64,000 nucleotides of DNA from Alphaproteobacteria bacterium. GTDB taxonomy: Bacteria; Pseudomonadota; Alphaproteobacteria; UBA828. The notes under the pieces were generated by a model. It saw nothing but the letters and a program-made list of their open reading frames with translations, had not been told where the DNA came from and searched no databases. This document shows positions 8,180 through 16,320 of the stretch, piece by piece. The stretch lies in assembly GCA_022826345.1 (NCBI GenBank), contig JAJDVB010000166.1, positions 10,864 through 74,863 on the forward strand, given 5' to 3'. The position numbers and the translations under genes were made by a program. Position 1 is the stretch's first letter. Every line of letters begins with the position of its first letter.

Positions 8180-8656
8180 CTATTCCGCTTCCACCACGCC
8201 GGCGCGGGCGATGCGGCGGATTTCGTATTCGTCGAGCCATTGCAGGCGCCCGTCCTCCAGCGAGACCAGACGCCCGCGACGGAAGGACAGGACCTCCCGC
8301 TGGCCGGGTGGTGTCCAGCCGGCGAGCGCCTGCCTGGCCTGTGCAAGAAGGGTGGAGAGGCGCCCGCGCCCGCGCGCGCCCGTGCGGTCGTTGGGCGCCG
8401 CAACCATCACGGAGACTCCGACACGGACCACGTGTTGCACGGGCGGGTTCTCGACCCGGCGCGTCGTGCTCTCTTCCGCTTCGTCGGAGACCGGCAGCAC
8501 CAGCGCCGCCGGAGTCTTGGGCCAGGCCGTGAGTGCCGCAGTATCGAGGGCGCTCAGCACGGCGGCGAAGACGGGCGCGCCGTCCTCACCCTCGAGCGTG
8601 ACGAGGCGCTCGGCCATGGCGTCGGCGAGGTGCATTTCCAATGCGGCGAGGGTCAT
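8180..8656 (-). CDS. Phage tail terminator / Gp37-like protein
   Basis: 158 residues. N-terminal MTLAALEMHLADAMAERLV helix, then a beta-rich core ending in LQWLDEYEIRRIARAGVVEAE. This arrangement is seen in Gp37-like or tail terminator proteins that cap the tail tube and join it to the head. It overlaps the upstream morphogenesis gene by 4 bp (ATGA), so translation is probably coupled. It lies directly before the tail tube gene, where the terminator is expected. Confidence 0.7.
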   Translation of the reverse strand: MTLAALEMHLADAMAERLVTLEGEDGAPVFAAVLSALDTAALTAWPKTPAALVLPVSDEAEESTTRRVENPPVQHVVRVGVSVMVAAPNDRTGARGRGRLSTLLAQARQALAGWTPPGQREVLSFRRGRLVSLEDGRLQWLDEYEIRRIARAGVVEAE

Positions 8657-9102
8657 GTCCCCGCCCTCTCAAGCGCGCGCGAGACGATAAGCAGGATGTT
8701 GGTCCGGTCGCGGTCGTCGATGCCGAGATAGGGGCGGGCCGGGATTTTGGCCTTGCGACCCCTGCCCGCGCGCCCACCGAACTGGTGAATGGCGGCGTAG
8801 ATAACGTTCGAGCCGACCTCGACCGCGCGTCCGCCGTCGGTGACCGTGTGCGCGATCGAGCCGCGCAGCTGGCCGGTATCGGTGAGCGTTTGCCCCCCTT
8901 CAGCAAGTGCACGGGCGCTTTTCAGCCAGGGCGAGCCGTCCAGTGCCCGCTCGCGCTCGAAGCGTCGCAGCGTTGAGGCGACGAGGTAGCGCCCGATCTG
9001 GTCTATGACGGTGGAGGGATCGGCCAGCACTGCCGCGAGACGCGCGAGAGCGGCGTTGAGCGCCGCGCCGTCGATCTCGACACTGACGCTTTGCGAAACC
9101 AC
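8653..9102 (-). CDS. Phage virion morphogenesis protein (Mu gpG type)
   Basis: 149 residues. Shows the features of the phage virion morphogenesis family: an N-terminal helix (SVEIDGAALNAALARLAA), the central SPWLKSARALAEGGQTLTDTGQLRGSI region, and the late VIYAAIHQFGGRAGRG with PARPYLG. The L(T)DTGxLRxS and HQFGG motifs are diagnostic. Members take part in head-tail joining and tail assembly. It sits between gp36 and the tail terminator, as in Mu-like clusters. Confidence 0.9.
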   Translation of the reverse strand: MVSQSVSVEIDGAALNAALARLAAVLADPSTVIDQIGRYLVASTLRRFERERALDGSPWLKSARALAEGGQTLTDTGQLRGSIAHTVTDGGRAVEVGSNVIYAAIHQFGGRAGRGRKAKIPARPYLGIDDRDRTNILLIVSRALERAGT

Positions 9103-9108
9103 TATCTC

Positions 9109-9134
9109 GCCCTATCGCTGCGCTGCTTGAGGGC
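9109..9134. repeat. 26-bp spacer repeat, family 2, second spacer copy
   Basis: Differs at a single position (T for C) from the copy at 4707-4732, and again fills a short spacer between two phage genes. Confidence 0.8.
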
Positions 9135-9139
9135 GTGCA

Positions 9140-9541
9140 TCACAACCCCGCCAGGGTGTCGGGTGTGATGGCAGGAGCAGGGCCGCCGCGCACCGCCTTG
9201 TCGCGGCGGGGCACTGGATGGCCGGCCCCGTCCAGCAGCGCCTCCTCACCGGAGGCGAGGCGGGCGAGCGCTGCCTGCGCCCGCTCGGCCCGTGCGGTCA
9301 CTTCCTCCGGTGAGACGTCGTCGTAGAGCGCGCGCCGAGCGAGGTCGCAGGCGATCCCCACCAATCGCGGCCAAGAGCCTCCGACCAACGGCAGGCGGTA
9401 GGCGGCGGCGAGCGCCGCGTCGATCTCGGCTGCCGCGTCGGCCAGCGCGGACTCGATCCGCCCGGCCTGCATCCCCGCAAGGTCCAGCGCCTCCTCCGCT
9501 CCGAAGCGCGCCTCCATGTCTGCGCGGGTGGCGTAGGTCAT
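9140..9541 (-). CDS. Mu gp36-like head-tail connector (DUF1320)
   Basis: 133 residues from the ATG at 9541. MTYATRADMEARFGAEE at the start and the helical AALAAAYRLPLVGG and LVGIACDLARRALYDD segments are the hallmarks of the DUF1320/Mu gp36 family, a small head-tail connector. An upstream in-frame extension is possible but reads as low-complexity Arg/Ala and overlaps the preceding gene, so the internal ATG is preferred. The start overlaps the stop of the upstream gene by 4 bp (ATGA). Confidence 0.9.
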   Translation of the reverse strand: MTYATRADMEARFGAEEALDLAGMQAGRIESALADAAAEIDAALAAAYRLPLVGGSWPRLVGIACDLARRALYDDVSPEEVTARAERAQAALARLASGEEALLDGAGHPVPRRDKAVRGGPAPAITPDTLAGL

Positions 9542-10557
9542 GTTTCCGCGCGCCTCACGGCGCCCTTTGATTCCGCGCGCCTCCCGGCGCGACCCCGCAT
9601 CTCCCGCACTTGGGTGGGAGTGAGAGAGACCTCGAATCGATCCCGGCGACGATGAACCAAGCGGAAGGAGACGCCGTTGATGGTCTCGCGCCGGCCGTTC
9701 AGCGCGGGCTCGCCGAACGCGCGCAGCGTGCCGCCGCGCGTGCCGCGATCGACCAGGACAAGCCGGCGCGCGAACGGCGGTGCGGTCTCCGCCGTCGGCT
9801 CCAGGAATGTCTTTCCAAAGCGGCACCGCATTTCCCGCCAGGTGACGGTCAGGCCCGCCTCGGGTACCGGCGTCTCCGTTGCCTCGGCCTCCTTGTCCAC
9901 GGCCTCGCCGTCGGGGCCGAGTCCGGCCTCGGTCAGCGCGCGACGACGCTCGCGCTCATACACCGCAATACGCGCTTCCAACGCGGCCTGCGCCCGCTCG
10001 GCCTCCTCTGGAGTCTCGGTCACGCCAGCGTCGACCATCGCCTGCTGGCGCCGCACTTCCTCCGCCCGCTCGCGCTCGATCGCCTGCGTCATGCGGGCGG
10101 CGTATTCGCGGGCGCTCCTTTGGCAGGCGGCGAGCGCGGCTTGTTCGGCGTCCGCGCTCATCCGCTCGCACGCCTCCCGCACCGCATCCGAAACGGGCGG
10201 CTGCGGATAGTCGATGGTCTCGCGTGGCGTGTAGGCCGGCACCGCCTCGCGCGCGCGGGCGGCATAGTCGAGCACCGCAAGCAGGGTCACGCTCGGCGTG
10301 TCCAAGACGCGCCGCTCGGCGCCCCGGAGCGCGCGCATCTCGGGCACGATCCGCTCGTAGAGGGTGCGGCTCATGGCGGCGCCCCGCAACCATCCGGTCC
10401 ACGAATCGCGGATTTGGCAATAGGCGTGGACCATGTTCAGCAGGCGCTCGGCATGCCAGCAGACCTTGCGCTCGGCGTCCGACTGGCGCGGGTCCGCTGG
10501 CGAATAGCCGAGGCCGCACAGGTGGTCCGGTGGACGCGCGGAAAGGGATCGCGCCAT
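9538..10557 (-). CDS. Phage protein of unknown function between capsid and connector
   Basis: 339 residues. The N terminus has YSPADPRQSDAERKVCWHAE. The middle (residues ~120-220) is a long charged helix rich in Glu, Arg and Ala (ARMTQAIERERAEEVRRQQ), probably coiled coil. The C-terminal third is beta-rich (LTVTWREMRCRFGKTF, ETINGVSFRLVHRRRD, RFEVSLTPTQVREMRG). It lies between major capsid and gp36, so it is likely a virion or assembly protein. I do not recognise a family. Confidence 0.65.
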   Translation of the reverse strand: MARSLSARPPDHLCGLGYSPADPRQSDAERKVCWHAERLLNMVHAYCQIRDSWTGWLRGAAMSRTLYERIVPEMRALRGAERRVLDTPSVTLLAVLDYAARAREAVPAYTPRETIDYPQPPVSDAVREACERMSADAEQAALAACQRSAREYAARMTQAIERERAEEVRRQQAMVDAGVTETPEEAERAQAALEARIAVYERERRRALTEAGLGPDGEAVDKEAEATETPVPEAGLTVTWREMRCRFGKTFLEPTAETAPPFARRLVLVDRGTRGGTLRAFGEPALNGRRETINGVSFRLVHRRRDRFEVSLTPTQVREMRGRAGRRAESKGAVRRAET

Positions 10558-10560
10558 GGG

Positions 10561-11535
10561 CTAGGCCACCGCGTTGCGCCAGAGGTAGCCGGCGCGGCTG
10601 TAAGCCACCAACTCCTTGACGCATTCGCTGACCTTGACGACGGTCGAGCCGCGATTGACGCCGCGCGCCGGCTCCTCGTAGGTGCCGACCTGCAGCCCGC
10701 CGAGAGCATCGGCGGTCCAGCAGAACTTGGGCATGCGATCGCGGGACGACGCCATGTCGCGCCGCACGTGAATCGCGCAGGCGTGCTTACCCCATAGGCG
10801 GGCGAAGGTGTCTTCCTGGCCGCGCTTGGCGCTCTGGTACCAGGCCATGCCGACCAGTACGCGGTCGACCTCGAAGAGCTCGGCCACCGCCTCCTTCGCG
10901 ACGATGCCGGAGGCTTGGTCGCCGGCGCCGGTGGCGGCCACGGCTTCGACGATCTTCGGGTGCTGACGGAGCGCGGTCCACACTTTTTGGCCGAAAACCA
11001 GCACGTTGGGGCGCACCAGCGGCACATCGAGCGCTTCCAGGATCGCCTTGCGCGGGTTCGAACTGGCGTGGTTCCACTGGGCGTTGCCGTTGAGCGTGGC
11101 GGAGTGGCCCGCCGCGTAGCTGGACGCGGTGGTGACCAAGTCGGCCACGCGCCGCTCGCGCGCGAGCTTCACCAGCTCGGCGGTCGAGATCGCGGCCTGC
11201 TCCAGCGGGTCGTAGGCGACCTCCTGGGCTCGAGCTTCCTCGATGTCGCGGGAGGGGACCGGGTCCTCGAGGCCGTAGTCGACGACGCTCGCGGTGGTGT
11301 CCGTGGCGCCGAACTCGACCTGATTGAGGCGCCCGGCTCGGGAGGCCCGCACGTCTGGGATGGTGAGCAGGTCCTCCTCGGTGAGCGTGGTGTAAGTGAA
11401 CTTGTAGCCGGTGCGGACGCGCGGGCAGACCTCGTCGGCGATCAGGCCGGACGGCATCGCCGCCTGCGCGATCTGCGTGAGCCGGGTCTGGACCTCGTAG
11501 GGGCCGGAAGCAAGCTGGGTGGTTTGCAGATCCAT
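10561..11535 (-). CDS. Phage major capsid protein
   Basis: 324 residues from the ATG at 11535, which has GAGGGAA about 6 nt upstream; a longer frame exists but its extra residues are Arg/Ser-like leader. The sequence shows YKFTYTTLTEEDLLTIPDVRA, a central E/K-rich helix (SRDIEEARAQEVAYDPLEQA), LNGNAQWNHASSNPRKAI and VLVFGQKVWTALRQHPKIVE. These are features of the major head subunit in Mu-like phages. It follows the cement protein and protein I genes, the normal head order. Confidence 0.85.
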   Translation of the reverse strand: MDLQTTQLASGPYEVQTRLTQIAQAAMPSGLIADEVCPRVRTGYKFTYTTLTEEDLLTIPDVRASRAGRLNQVEFGATDTTASVVDYGLEDPVPSRDIEEARAQEVAYDPLEQAAISTAELVKLARERRVADLVTTASSYAAGHSATLNGNAQWNHASSNPRKAILEALDVPLVRPNVLVFGQKVWTALRQHPKIVEAVAATGAGDQASGIVAKEAVAELFEVDRVLVGMAWYQSAKRGQEDTFARLWGKHACAIHVRRDMASSRDRMPKFCWTADALGGLQVGTYEEPARGVNRGSTVVKVSECVKELVAYSRAGYLWRNAVA

Positions 11536-11545
11536 GGTGATTCCC

Positions 11546-11902
11546 TCAGTGAAGGCCGGGGGCGAGAAGCACCTGGCCGATGTCGCCGGCGACACCGGAA
11601 ACCTCGGCGATGCCGATGACGCGGTTGCCGTCGGCGGCGGTTACCGCCTTGCCGTCGCCATCGGCGGTGAGCAGCGCACCCCGTGCGACGTTGGCGCCGT
11701 ATTCGATGTCGGCGATGCCGGTGCGGGCGATCTCGACACGCCCGCCCGAGGCCGCCGACGCCCGGCCGGAGACCCCGACGTGGGCATCTGCGGCGGCGGC
11801 GGATTGCACCACCTTGCCGTCGGCGTCGCCGTACTTGACGATTCGGTGGGGGGCGACGGCACCGCCGGCATCCGCCGCCCGCCACATCAGCACATGACTC
11901 AT
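11546..11902 (-). CDS. Capsid cement / head decoration protein (DUF2190)
   Basis: 118 residues, Ala/Gly/Val rich, with the DUF2190 pattern: H.IVKYGDADGKVVQSAAA, then GIADIEYGANVARGALLTADGDG, and a conserved end GNRVIGIAEVSGVAGDIGQVL. Cement proteins bind the outside of the expanded capsid to stabilise it. The gene overlaps the end of protein I by 4 bp and is 10 nt from the capsid gene, so the three form one translational unit. Confidence 0.85.
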   Translation of the reverse strand: MSHVLMWRAADAGGAVAPHRIVKYGDADGKVVQSAAAADAHVGVSGRASAASGGRVEIARTGIADIEYGANVARGALLTADGDGKAVTAADGNRVIGIAEVSGVAGDIGQVLLAPGLH

Positions 11903-13056
11903 TGCGTTCCTCCTTCGATGCCGAGCCCGCGCTTGGCGCGCGCCCGGTCGACGGCCTCGGCGGGGGTGAGCGACATGCCCCTCTCCGCCTCCGCCGCCAT
12001 CAACGCACGGGCCTCGGCAGCGATCCGCTCGCTGTCCTTGCCCGCATCCTCTTGAGTGCCTGCGAACGCCGACGCGCCCGGCACCGGGCCGCCCGCGAGC
12101 GTCCGGTAATCCACGCGCATGGGCAGGCCCTCGATGAACCGCTCCAGAATGGCGGCGGGCGGCATCCGCTTCTCGCCGCCCGAGGCCGACGCGAAAGCGA
12201 TGGTGACGTGCCTGCCTGCGGCGCCCTCGTCGTCGGAGTTTCGTTCGTCGCCGAGCGCGGCGAGCAGCGCGACGAGGGCCGGCCGTTCCGCAGGCAGAAC
12301 CCGGCCCGCATCCACATGGGGCGCGATCGCCGCCTCGGCCGCCCGCCGCCTGTCGTCGGCCGCTGCCGCCGCCTCGCGCGCGAGCAACGCTGCCTCACGC
12401 GCCGCGAGCGCTGTTTCTTGTTCGTTCATTTCCCTCAAGCGCCGGGCGCGCGCTCCGGGCTGCTCCGCAGACTGGCTCTCCTTACCCGCCACATGATCGG
12501 TAGCTTCATGGCCCTCCTCGGCCTCTCCCCGCGCCTGGGACGCGCTGAGCGGGACGAGGCCATTGCCATCTTCGTCCCCTCTCGGCTCCGGGGCGCGGAG
12601 AGAGTCGGGCTGAGCGTCGGATGATTGCTGCGGAGCCTCGGCGGCGCTGTCGGCGAAGTCGATCACCGTCTCCGGCGCGGCGGCAAAACACGTCGGCACG
12701 AGGCCCGGCACCGCCGGCGCCCGGCCGCCGAGAAAGCCGAGATGGCGGAGCGTGTCACCCTGGAGCGCGATGGAGCGGCCGGCGTAGTGCCCGGCCTCAA
12801 CCGCGTCGCGGAAGGCAGGCGCGATATCGCGCAGCGTCGCTTGTAACCGGTCGCCGACGCGGCGCAGGCTCTCGATCCAGGCGTAGGCCGGGGCGTCGGC
12901 TTCCGGGTGGCCCACGACGACGGGCGCGGGATCGCCGGCGGCGTGCGCGGCGACGATGCGATCGAGGCGAGCCTCGTCGATCGCTACCTCGTGGCCGGCG
13001 ATGTCACGCCAGCTGCCGGCGCGGCAGATATCGATCCAGCCGTCGAGCGCGCTCAT
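11899..13056 (-). CDS. Mu protein I-like prohead protease/scaffold
   Basis: 385 residues from the ATG at 13056; earlier in-frame codons read as His/Arg-rich leader and are less likely. The N-terminal ~130 residues (WIDICRAGSWRDIAG, VVVGHPEADAPAYAWIESL, FLGGRAPAVPGL) match Mu-like protein I, a self-cleaving prohead protease. The middle is acidic and low complexity, and the C-terminal part (NEQETALAAREAALLAREAA) is a coiled-coil scaffold. At 12428-12465 the gene contains a piece of the cluster's palindromic repeat, read as PGARARRLREMNE, which may be a tolerated insertion in the linker between protease and scaffold. Confidence 0.85.
   Translation of the reverse strand: MSALDGWIDICRAGSWRDIAGHEVAIDEARLDRIVAAHAAGDPAPVVVGHPEADAPAYAWIESLRRVGDRLQATLRDIAPAFRDAVEAGHYAGRSIALQGDTLRHLGFLGGRAPAVPGLVPTCFAAAPETVIDFADSAAEAPQQSSDAQPDSLRAPEPRGDEDGNGLVPLSASQARGEAEEGHEATDHVAGKESQSAEQPGARARRLREMNEQETALAAREAALLAREAAAAADDRRRAAEAAIAPHVDAGRVLPAERPALVALLAALGDERNSDDEGAAGRHVTIAFASASGGEKRMPPAAILERFIEGLPMRVDYRTLAGGPVPGASAFAGTQEDAGKDSERIAAEARALMAAEAERGMSLTPAEAVDRARAKRGLGIEGGTQ
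12428..12465. repeat. Partial palindromic repeat inside the protein I gene, copy 5
   Basis: TTCCCTCAAGCGCCGGGCGC matches the first 20 bp of copy 1 (2903 on) with one difference, in the same orientation. It is in frame in the low-complexity linker. Confidence 0.65.
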
Positions 13057-13338
13057 GCGCGGCCTCGAAGGGTGTGGTGGGTGGGCGAGGAAGCGTTCAG
13101 AGCGTTCATGGCGCGGACAATGCCTCGCGCCGATCCGCCTGTGCACCGCACCATGGTCCGGGGTGTCAGCGAACCGCCGCGGTTCTACTGTCCGCGCGAC
13201 TCCTCGCCGTAGCTCTCCAAATTGCGAATTGGCGTCGCGACCGGCTGCCGGGAGAGACGGAGGCGAACGCCCTCGTCCTAGTCTCGGCTGCGGAAGATGG
13301 GCACCGCCGAGTAGCGGGCGGCACCGGAAGCTATTGGG
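13057..13338. other. Gap upstream of the phage structural genes
   Basis: No convincing gene. In Mu-like clusters the portal, MuF-like and terminase genes would be expected just here; none of their motifs is seen. A short palindrome GAACCGCCGCGGTTC lies at about 13169-13183. Confidence 0.6.
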
Positions 13339-13629
13339 TTATGGCTTCAGCGGCTCGACGATAACGCGACGACGCCCGCGTCGGATCAGATAGCCGCCCC
13401 GCGGGATTGCCAGCGTGCCATCCCGGACGAACGGCCAAAGCGTATCGACGATCAATGCGGCGTCATGGTCCTCTTCGACCACCTCCGGCTTCGGTTGCGT
13501 GGCGAGCCACGCGGCGAACGCGCGCTCGCCGATGTCGTCACCCACAGATTTGCGCAGCGTGTCGAGCTTGCGTTTCTGCCCCTTTGTTAGCGCGTTTTCG
13601 TCGATTTTGGGCGAAGACCGTCTTGCCAT
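13339..13629 (-). CDS. Hypothetical 96-residue basic protein
   Basis: The start is the ATG at 13629 with GGAGGTG 7 nt upstream. The N-terminal half is charged (ARRSSPKIDENALTKGQKRKL); the C-terminal half has ALIVDTLWPFVRDGTLAIP and ends RGRRRVIVEPLKP. It could be a small regulator, since two palindromes lie just upstream at 13672-13686 and 13703-13717. I cannot name a family. It is on the same strand as the phage cluster but 280 bp away and has a lower GC upstream region, so it may be an independent accessory gene. Confidence 0.6.
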   Translation of the reverse strand: MARRSSPKIDENALTKGQKRKLDTLRKSVGDDIGERAFAAWLATQPKPEVVEEDHDAALIVDTLWPFVRDGTLAIPRGGYLIRRGRRRVIVEPLKP

Positions 13630-13671
13630 AAATTCACCTCCGAGAATTTTAAGCGAATCGATTCTGTGCAG

Positions 13672-13717
13672 TTGTATAGCATACAAATCGTCGATCTAAA
13701 GCATCGAATAATTCGAT
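13672..13717. promoter_or_regulatory. Two palindromes upstream of the 96-residue gene
   Basis: TTGTATAGCATACAA (13672-13686) and ATCGAATAATTCGAT (13703-13717) are both perfect inverted repeats in an AT-rich spacer, about 45-90 bp before the start codon. They look like operators. Further out, a hairpin GCCGAATCTCTTCGGC and a plus-strand TATAAT (about 13793) also occur. Confidence 0.5.
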
Positions 13718-13867
13718 ATGCTCAATTGGCATTCCCATAGACATTAGAGGCATACGCCGAATCTCTTCGGCAAATAGACGCATAGAACACTGTTATAATA
13801 GGGTAATTTGTCCCAACGATGGGGCACATGCCTGCCATGAACATAACAATTATTGAGTAATATAACT

Positions 13868-14653
13868 TTATTGCGCGGTCCATCCGCCGTCGATTAACAG
13901 ACTGGCACCCGTTATCAGGCTGGCCGCATCGCTCGCCAAAAACACGACCGCGCCCATAATGTCGGAAGTCTCGCCGAGACGGCCGAGCGCAATACGGTTC
14001 AGTGTGTCCTCCTTGAACGCCGGGTCTTCGAGAAAAGGCCGGGTCATGGGGGTCGAAATAAAGGTCGGACCAATGGCATTAACCCGGATGTTGTACGGGG
14101 CCAGATCCATGGCCATCGCCTTGGTCATACCCTCGATGGCGTGCTTGGTGGCGCAGTAGACCGTGCGCCGCGGCCCGCCGACATGGCCCATCTGAGAGGA
14201 CATGTTGATGATGACGCCGCCCCGCTTCGCGGCGACCATCTCCCGCGCGACCGCCTGGGCGCAGAAGTAGGCGCCGCGCACGTTAATCCCCATCACCGCG
14301 TCGAAGTCTTCAACCGTCACGTCGAGCAGCGACGCCGGGCGATTGCCGCCGGCGTTGTTGACGAGAATATCGACCGGACCCAGTGCCGCGAGCGCTTCCG
14401 CAGCCCGCTCGACGTTGGCGATGTCGAGCGCGAGCGTCTCCGTCGTCCCGCCCGCCTCCTCGATCTCGCCCGCAACGCGCTCCAACTCACCTCGCCCCCG
14501 CGCCGCGAGCACGACGTGGGCACCGGCCTCGGCGAGCGCGGCGGCGCAGGCGCGGCCGAGGCCGCGGCTCGCGCCGGTGACGAGCGCGCGCTTGCCGTCG
14601 AGTCGGAACGACGGTGTTTTCGGCAGCGCGTCCTCTGCTGTGGGATCAGGCAA
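13868..14653 (-). CDS. Short-chain dehydrogenase/reductase (SDR)
   Basis: 261 residues with the classical SDR motifs: [12 protein letters not shown] (cofactor-binding TGxxxGxG), NNAGG, the catalytic Ser (INMSSQMGH), and YCATKHA for the YxxxK pair. It ends with a typical [10 protein letters not shown]. The best start is the TTG at 14653, overlapping the end of the upstream dehydrogenase gene by 8 bp; an ATG at 14752 would give a 33-residue Arg-rich leader inside that gene and is unlikely. Coupling to a sulfopropanediol-type dehydrogenase suggests it acts on the same substrate, as HpsO/HpsP-type SDRs do, but this is inferred. Confidence 0.85.
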   Translation of the reverse strand: MPDPTAEDALPKTPSFRLDGKRALVTGASRGLGRACAAALAEAGAHVVLAARGRGELERVAGEIEEAGGTTETLALDIANVERAAEALAALGPVDILVNNAGGNRPASLLDVTVEDFDAVMGINVRGAYFCAQAVAREMVAAKRGGVIINMSSQMGHVGGPRRTVYCATKHAIEGMTKAMAMDLAPYNIRVNAIGPTFISTPMTRPFLEDPAFKEDTLNRIALGRLGETSDIMGAVVFLASDAASLITGASLLIDGGWTAQ

Positions 14654-15935
14654 GATTCTTGCCGCCGTAACGGCGCACGCGGATATCCGCCTGCTCCTTG
14701 TGCCCGGCGAAGCCTTCGAGGGCGCAGAGGCGTGAGCAGTATTCCCCAACAATGGTCGAGGCCTCGTCGGTCAGCACCCGCTGGTAGGTGCAGGTCTTGA
14801 GGAACTTGCCGACCCAGAGGCCGCCCGTGTAACGCGCGGCCTTGCGCGTGGGCAGGGTGTGGTTGGTGCCGATCACCTTGTCGCCGTAGGAGACGTTGGT
14901 GCGGGGGCCGAGGAAGAGCGCGCCGTAGTTGGTCATGCGGTCGAGGAACCAGTCGGCGTCTTCGGTCATCACCTGCACGTGCTCGGCGGCGATCTCGTCC
15001 GCCACCGCCACCATCTCGTCCAACGTGTCGCAGACGATCACCTGGCCGTAGTCGCGCCACGCTTGGCCCGCGATCTCCGCCGTCGGCAGGATGGTGAGCT
15101 GACGCTCGACTTCGGCCATGGTCTGACGGGCGAGGGTTTCGGAGTTGGTCAGCAGTGTTGCCGGTGAGGTCGGCCCGTGCTCGGCCTGACCGAGCAGGTC
15201 GGCGGCACATAGCTCGCCGTCCACGGTCTCGTCGGCGATCACCAGGGTCTCCGTGGGCCCGGCCAGCAGGTCGATACCGACGCGACCGAAGAGCTGGCGC
15301 TTGGCCTCCGCCACGAAGGCGTTGCCGGGGCCCACCAGCATGTCCACCGGTGCGATGCTGCCCGTCCCGAGCGCCATGGCACCCACCGCCTGAATGCCGC
15401 CCAGCACATAGATCTCGTCGGCGCCAGCGAGATGCTGGGCGGCAACGATGGCGGGCGCGGGGCTGCCCTCGAAGGGCGGCGCGCAGGTCGCGATGCGTTC
15501 CACACCCGCCACCTTGGCCGTCACCACCGACATGTGGGCTGACGCCACCATCGGGTACTTGCCGCCCGGCACGTAGCAGCCGACCGCGTTGACCGGGATG
15601 TTTCTGTGGCCGAGCACCACGCCCGGCAGGGTCTCGACCTCGACATCCTGCAACGCGTCGCGCTGGGCCTGCGCAAAATTACGAATTTGCTCCTGAGCAA
15701 AGAGGATGTCCTCGCGGTCCTGCTCCGGCACCCGGTCCAGGCAAACTTCGATCTCTGCGTCGCTGAGCCGGAAGTCCTCGCGCTCCCAGCGATCGAATTT
15801 AAGCGACATCTCGCGCACGGCCGCATCGCCCCGCTTCGCGATGTCGTTCAACGCGTCTTCCACGACTCGGCGGACCTTCTCGTCGGCCTCCGCGGCTTCG
15901 GCATCGCTGATTCCGGTCTTTAGGTATCGAGGCAT
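14646..15935 (-). CDS. HisD-family dehydrogenase, probable sulfopropanediol 3-dehydrogenase (HpsN-like)
   Basis: 429 residues, NAD-dependent zinc alcohol dehydrogenase fold. Zinc ligands of the HisD family are kept: GQAEH (Gln, His), SYGDKVIG (Asp) and FAGHKEQA (His); the catalytic Glu-His pair is AAEHVQV. The sequence style ([54 protein letters not shown]) is that of the HpsN branch, which oxidises 2,3-dihydroxypropane-1-sulfonate, more than of biosynthetic HisD. No his genes are near, and the linked SDR fits a catabolic role. Substrate not proven; histidinol remains an alternative. Confidence 0.75.
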   Translation of the reverse strand: MPRYLKTGISDAEAAEADEKVRRVVEDALNDIAKRGDAAVREMSLKFDRWEREDFRLSDAEIEVCLDRVPEQDREDILFAQEQIRNFAQAQRDALQDVEVETLPGVVLGHRNIPVNAVGCYVPGGKYPMVASAHMSVVTAKVAGVERIATCAPPFEGSPAPAIVAAQHLAGADEIYVLGGIQAVGAMALGTGSIAPVDMLVGPGNAFVAEAKRQLFGRVGIDLLAGPTETLVIADETVDGELCAADLLGQAEHGPTSPATLLTNSETLARQTMAEVERQLTILPTAEIAGQAWRDYGQVIVCDTLDEMVAVADEIAAEHVQVMTEDADWFLDRMTNYGALFLGPRTNVSYGDKVIGTNHTLPTRKAARYTGGLWVGKFLKTCTYQRVLTDEASTIVGEYCSRLCALEGFAGHKEQADIRVRRYGGKNLA

Positions 15936-16008
15936 CGGAGCTCCTGCTTTTTTCTGTTGCGCGCGTTACGGCGCGAGAGCGCGTGCGCAGCCGGATGGCG
16001 CCCTGGCC

Positions 16009-16293
16009 TCAAGTCTCGACGGTGACTCCCCGCCAGAAGGCGACATGGTCCCGGATATTCTCGGCCGCCGGCTTGGGGTCGGGGTAATACCACGCGGCAT
16101 CGGCGTTGCGCTCGCCGTCGACTTCGACCGTGTAGTAATGGGCCGTGCCCTTCCAGCCGCAGACGGTGGTCGTCTCACTCGGCGTGAGGAACGCGCGGTT
16201 CACGGCCTCCGGTGGGAAATAGACGTTGCCCTCCACGCTCTCCCACGTCTCCGACTCCGCGATGACCTGCCCTTGCCAGAGTGCACGCGCCAT
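16009..16293 (-). CDS. DUF427 domain protein
   Basis: 94 residues. The Trp/Tyr-rich beta fold of DUF427 is visible: ESVEGNVYFPPEAV, then CGWKGTAHYYTVEVDGE and AAWYYPDPKPAAENIRDHVA. The biochemical function of this family is poorly defined. It lies in a run of small minus-strand metabolic genes, 28 bp after the MaoC gene. Confidence 0.9.
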   Translation of the reverse strand: MARALWQGQVIAESETWESVEGNVYFPPEAVNRAFLTPSETTTVCGWKGTAHYYTVEVDGERNADAAWYYPDPKPAAENIRDHVAFWRGVTVET

Positions 16294-16320
16294 ACCCGCT
16301 CCCCTCGTCTCGCTCGCCGC

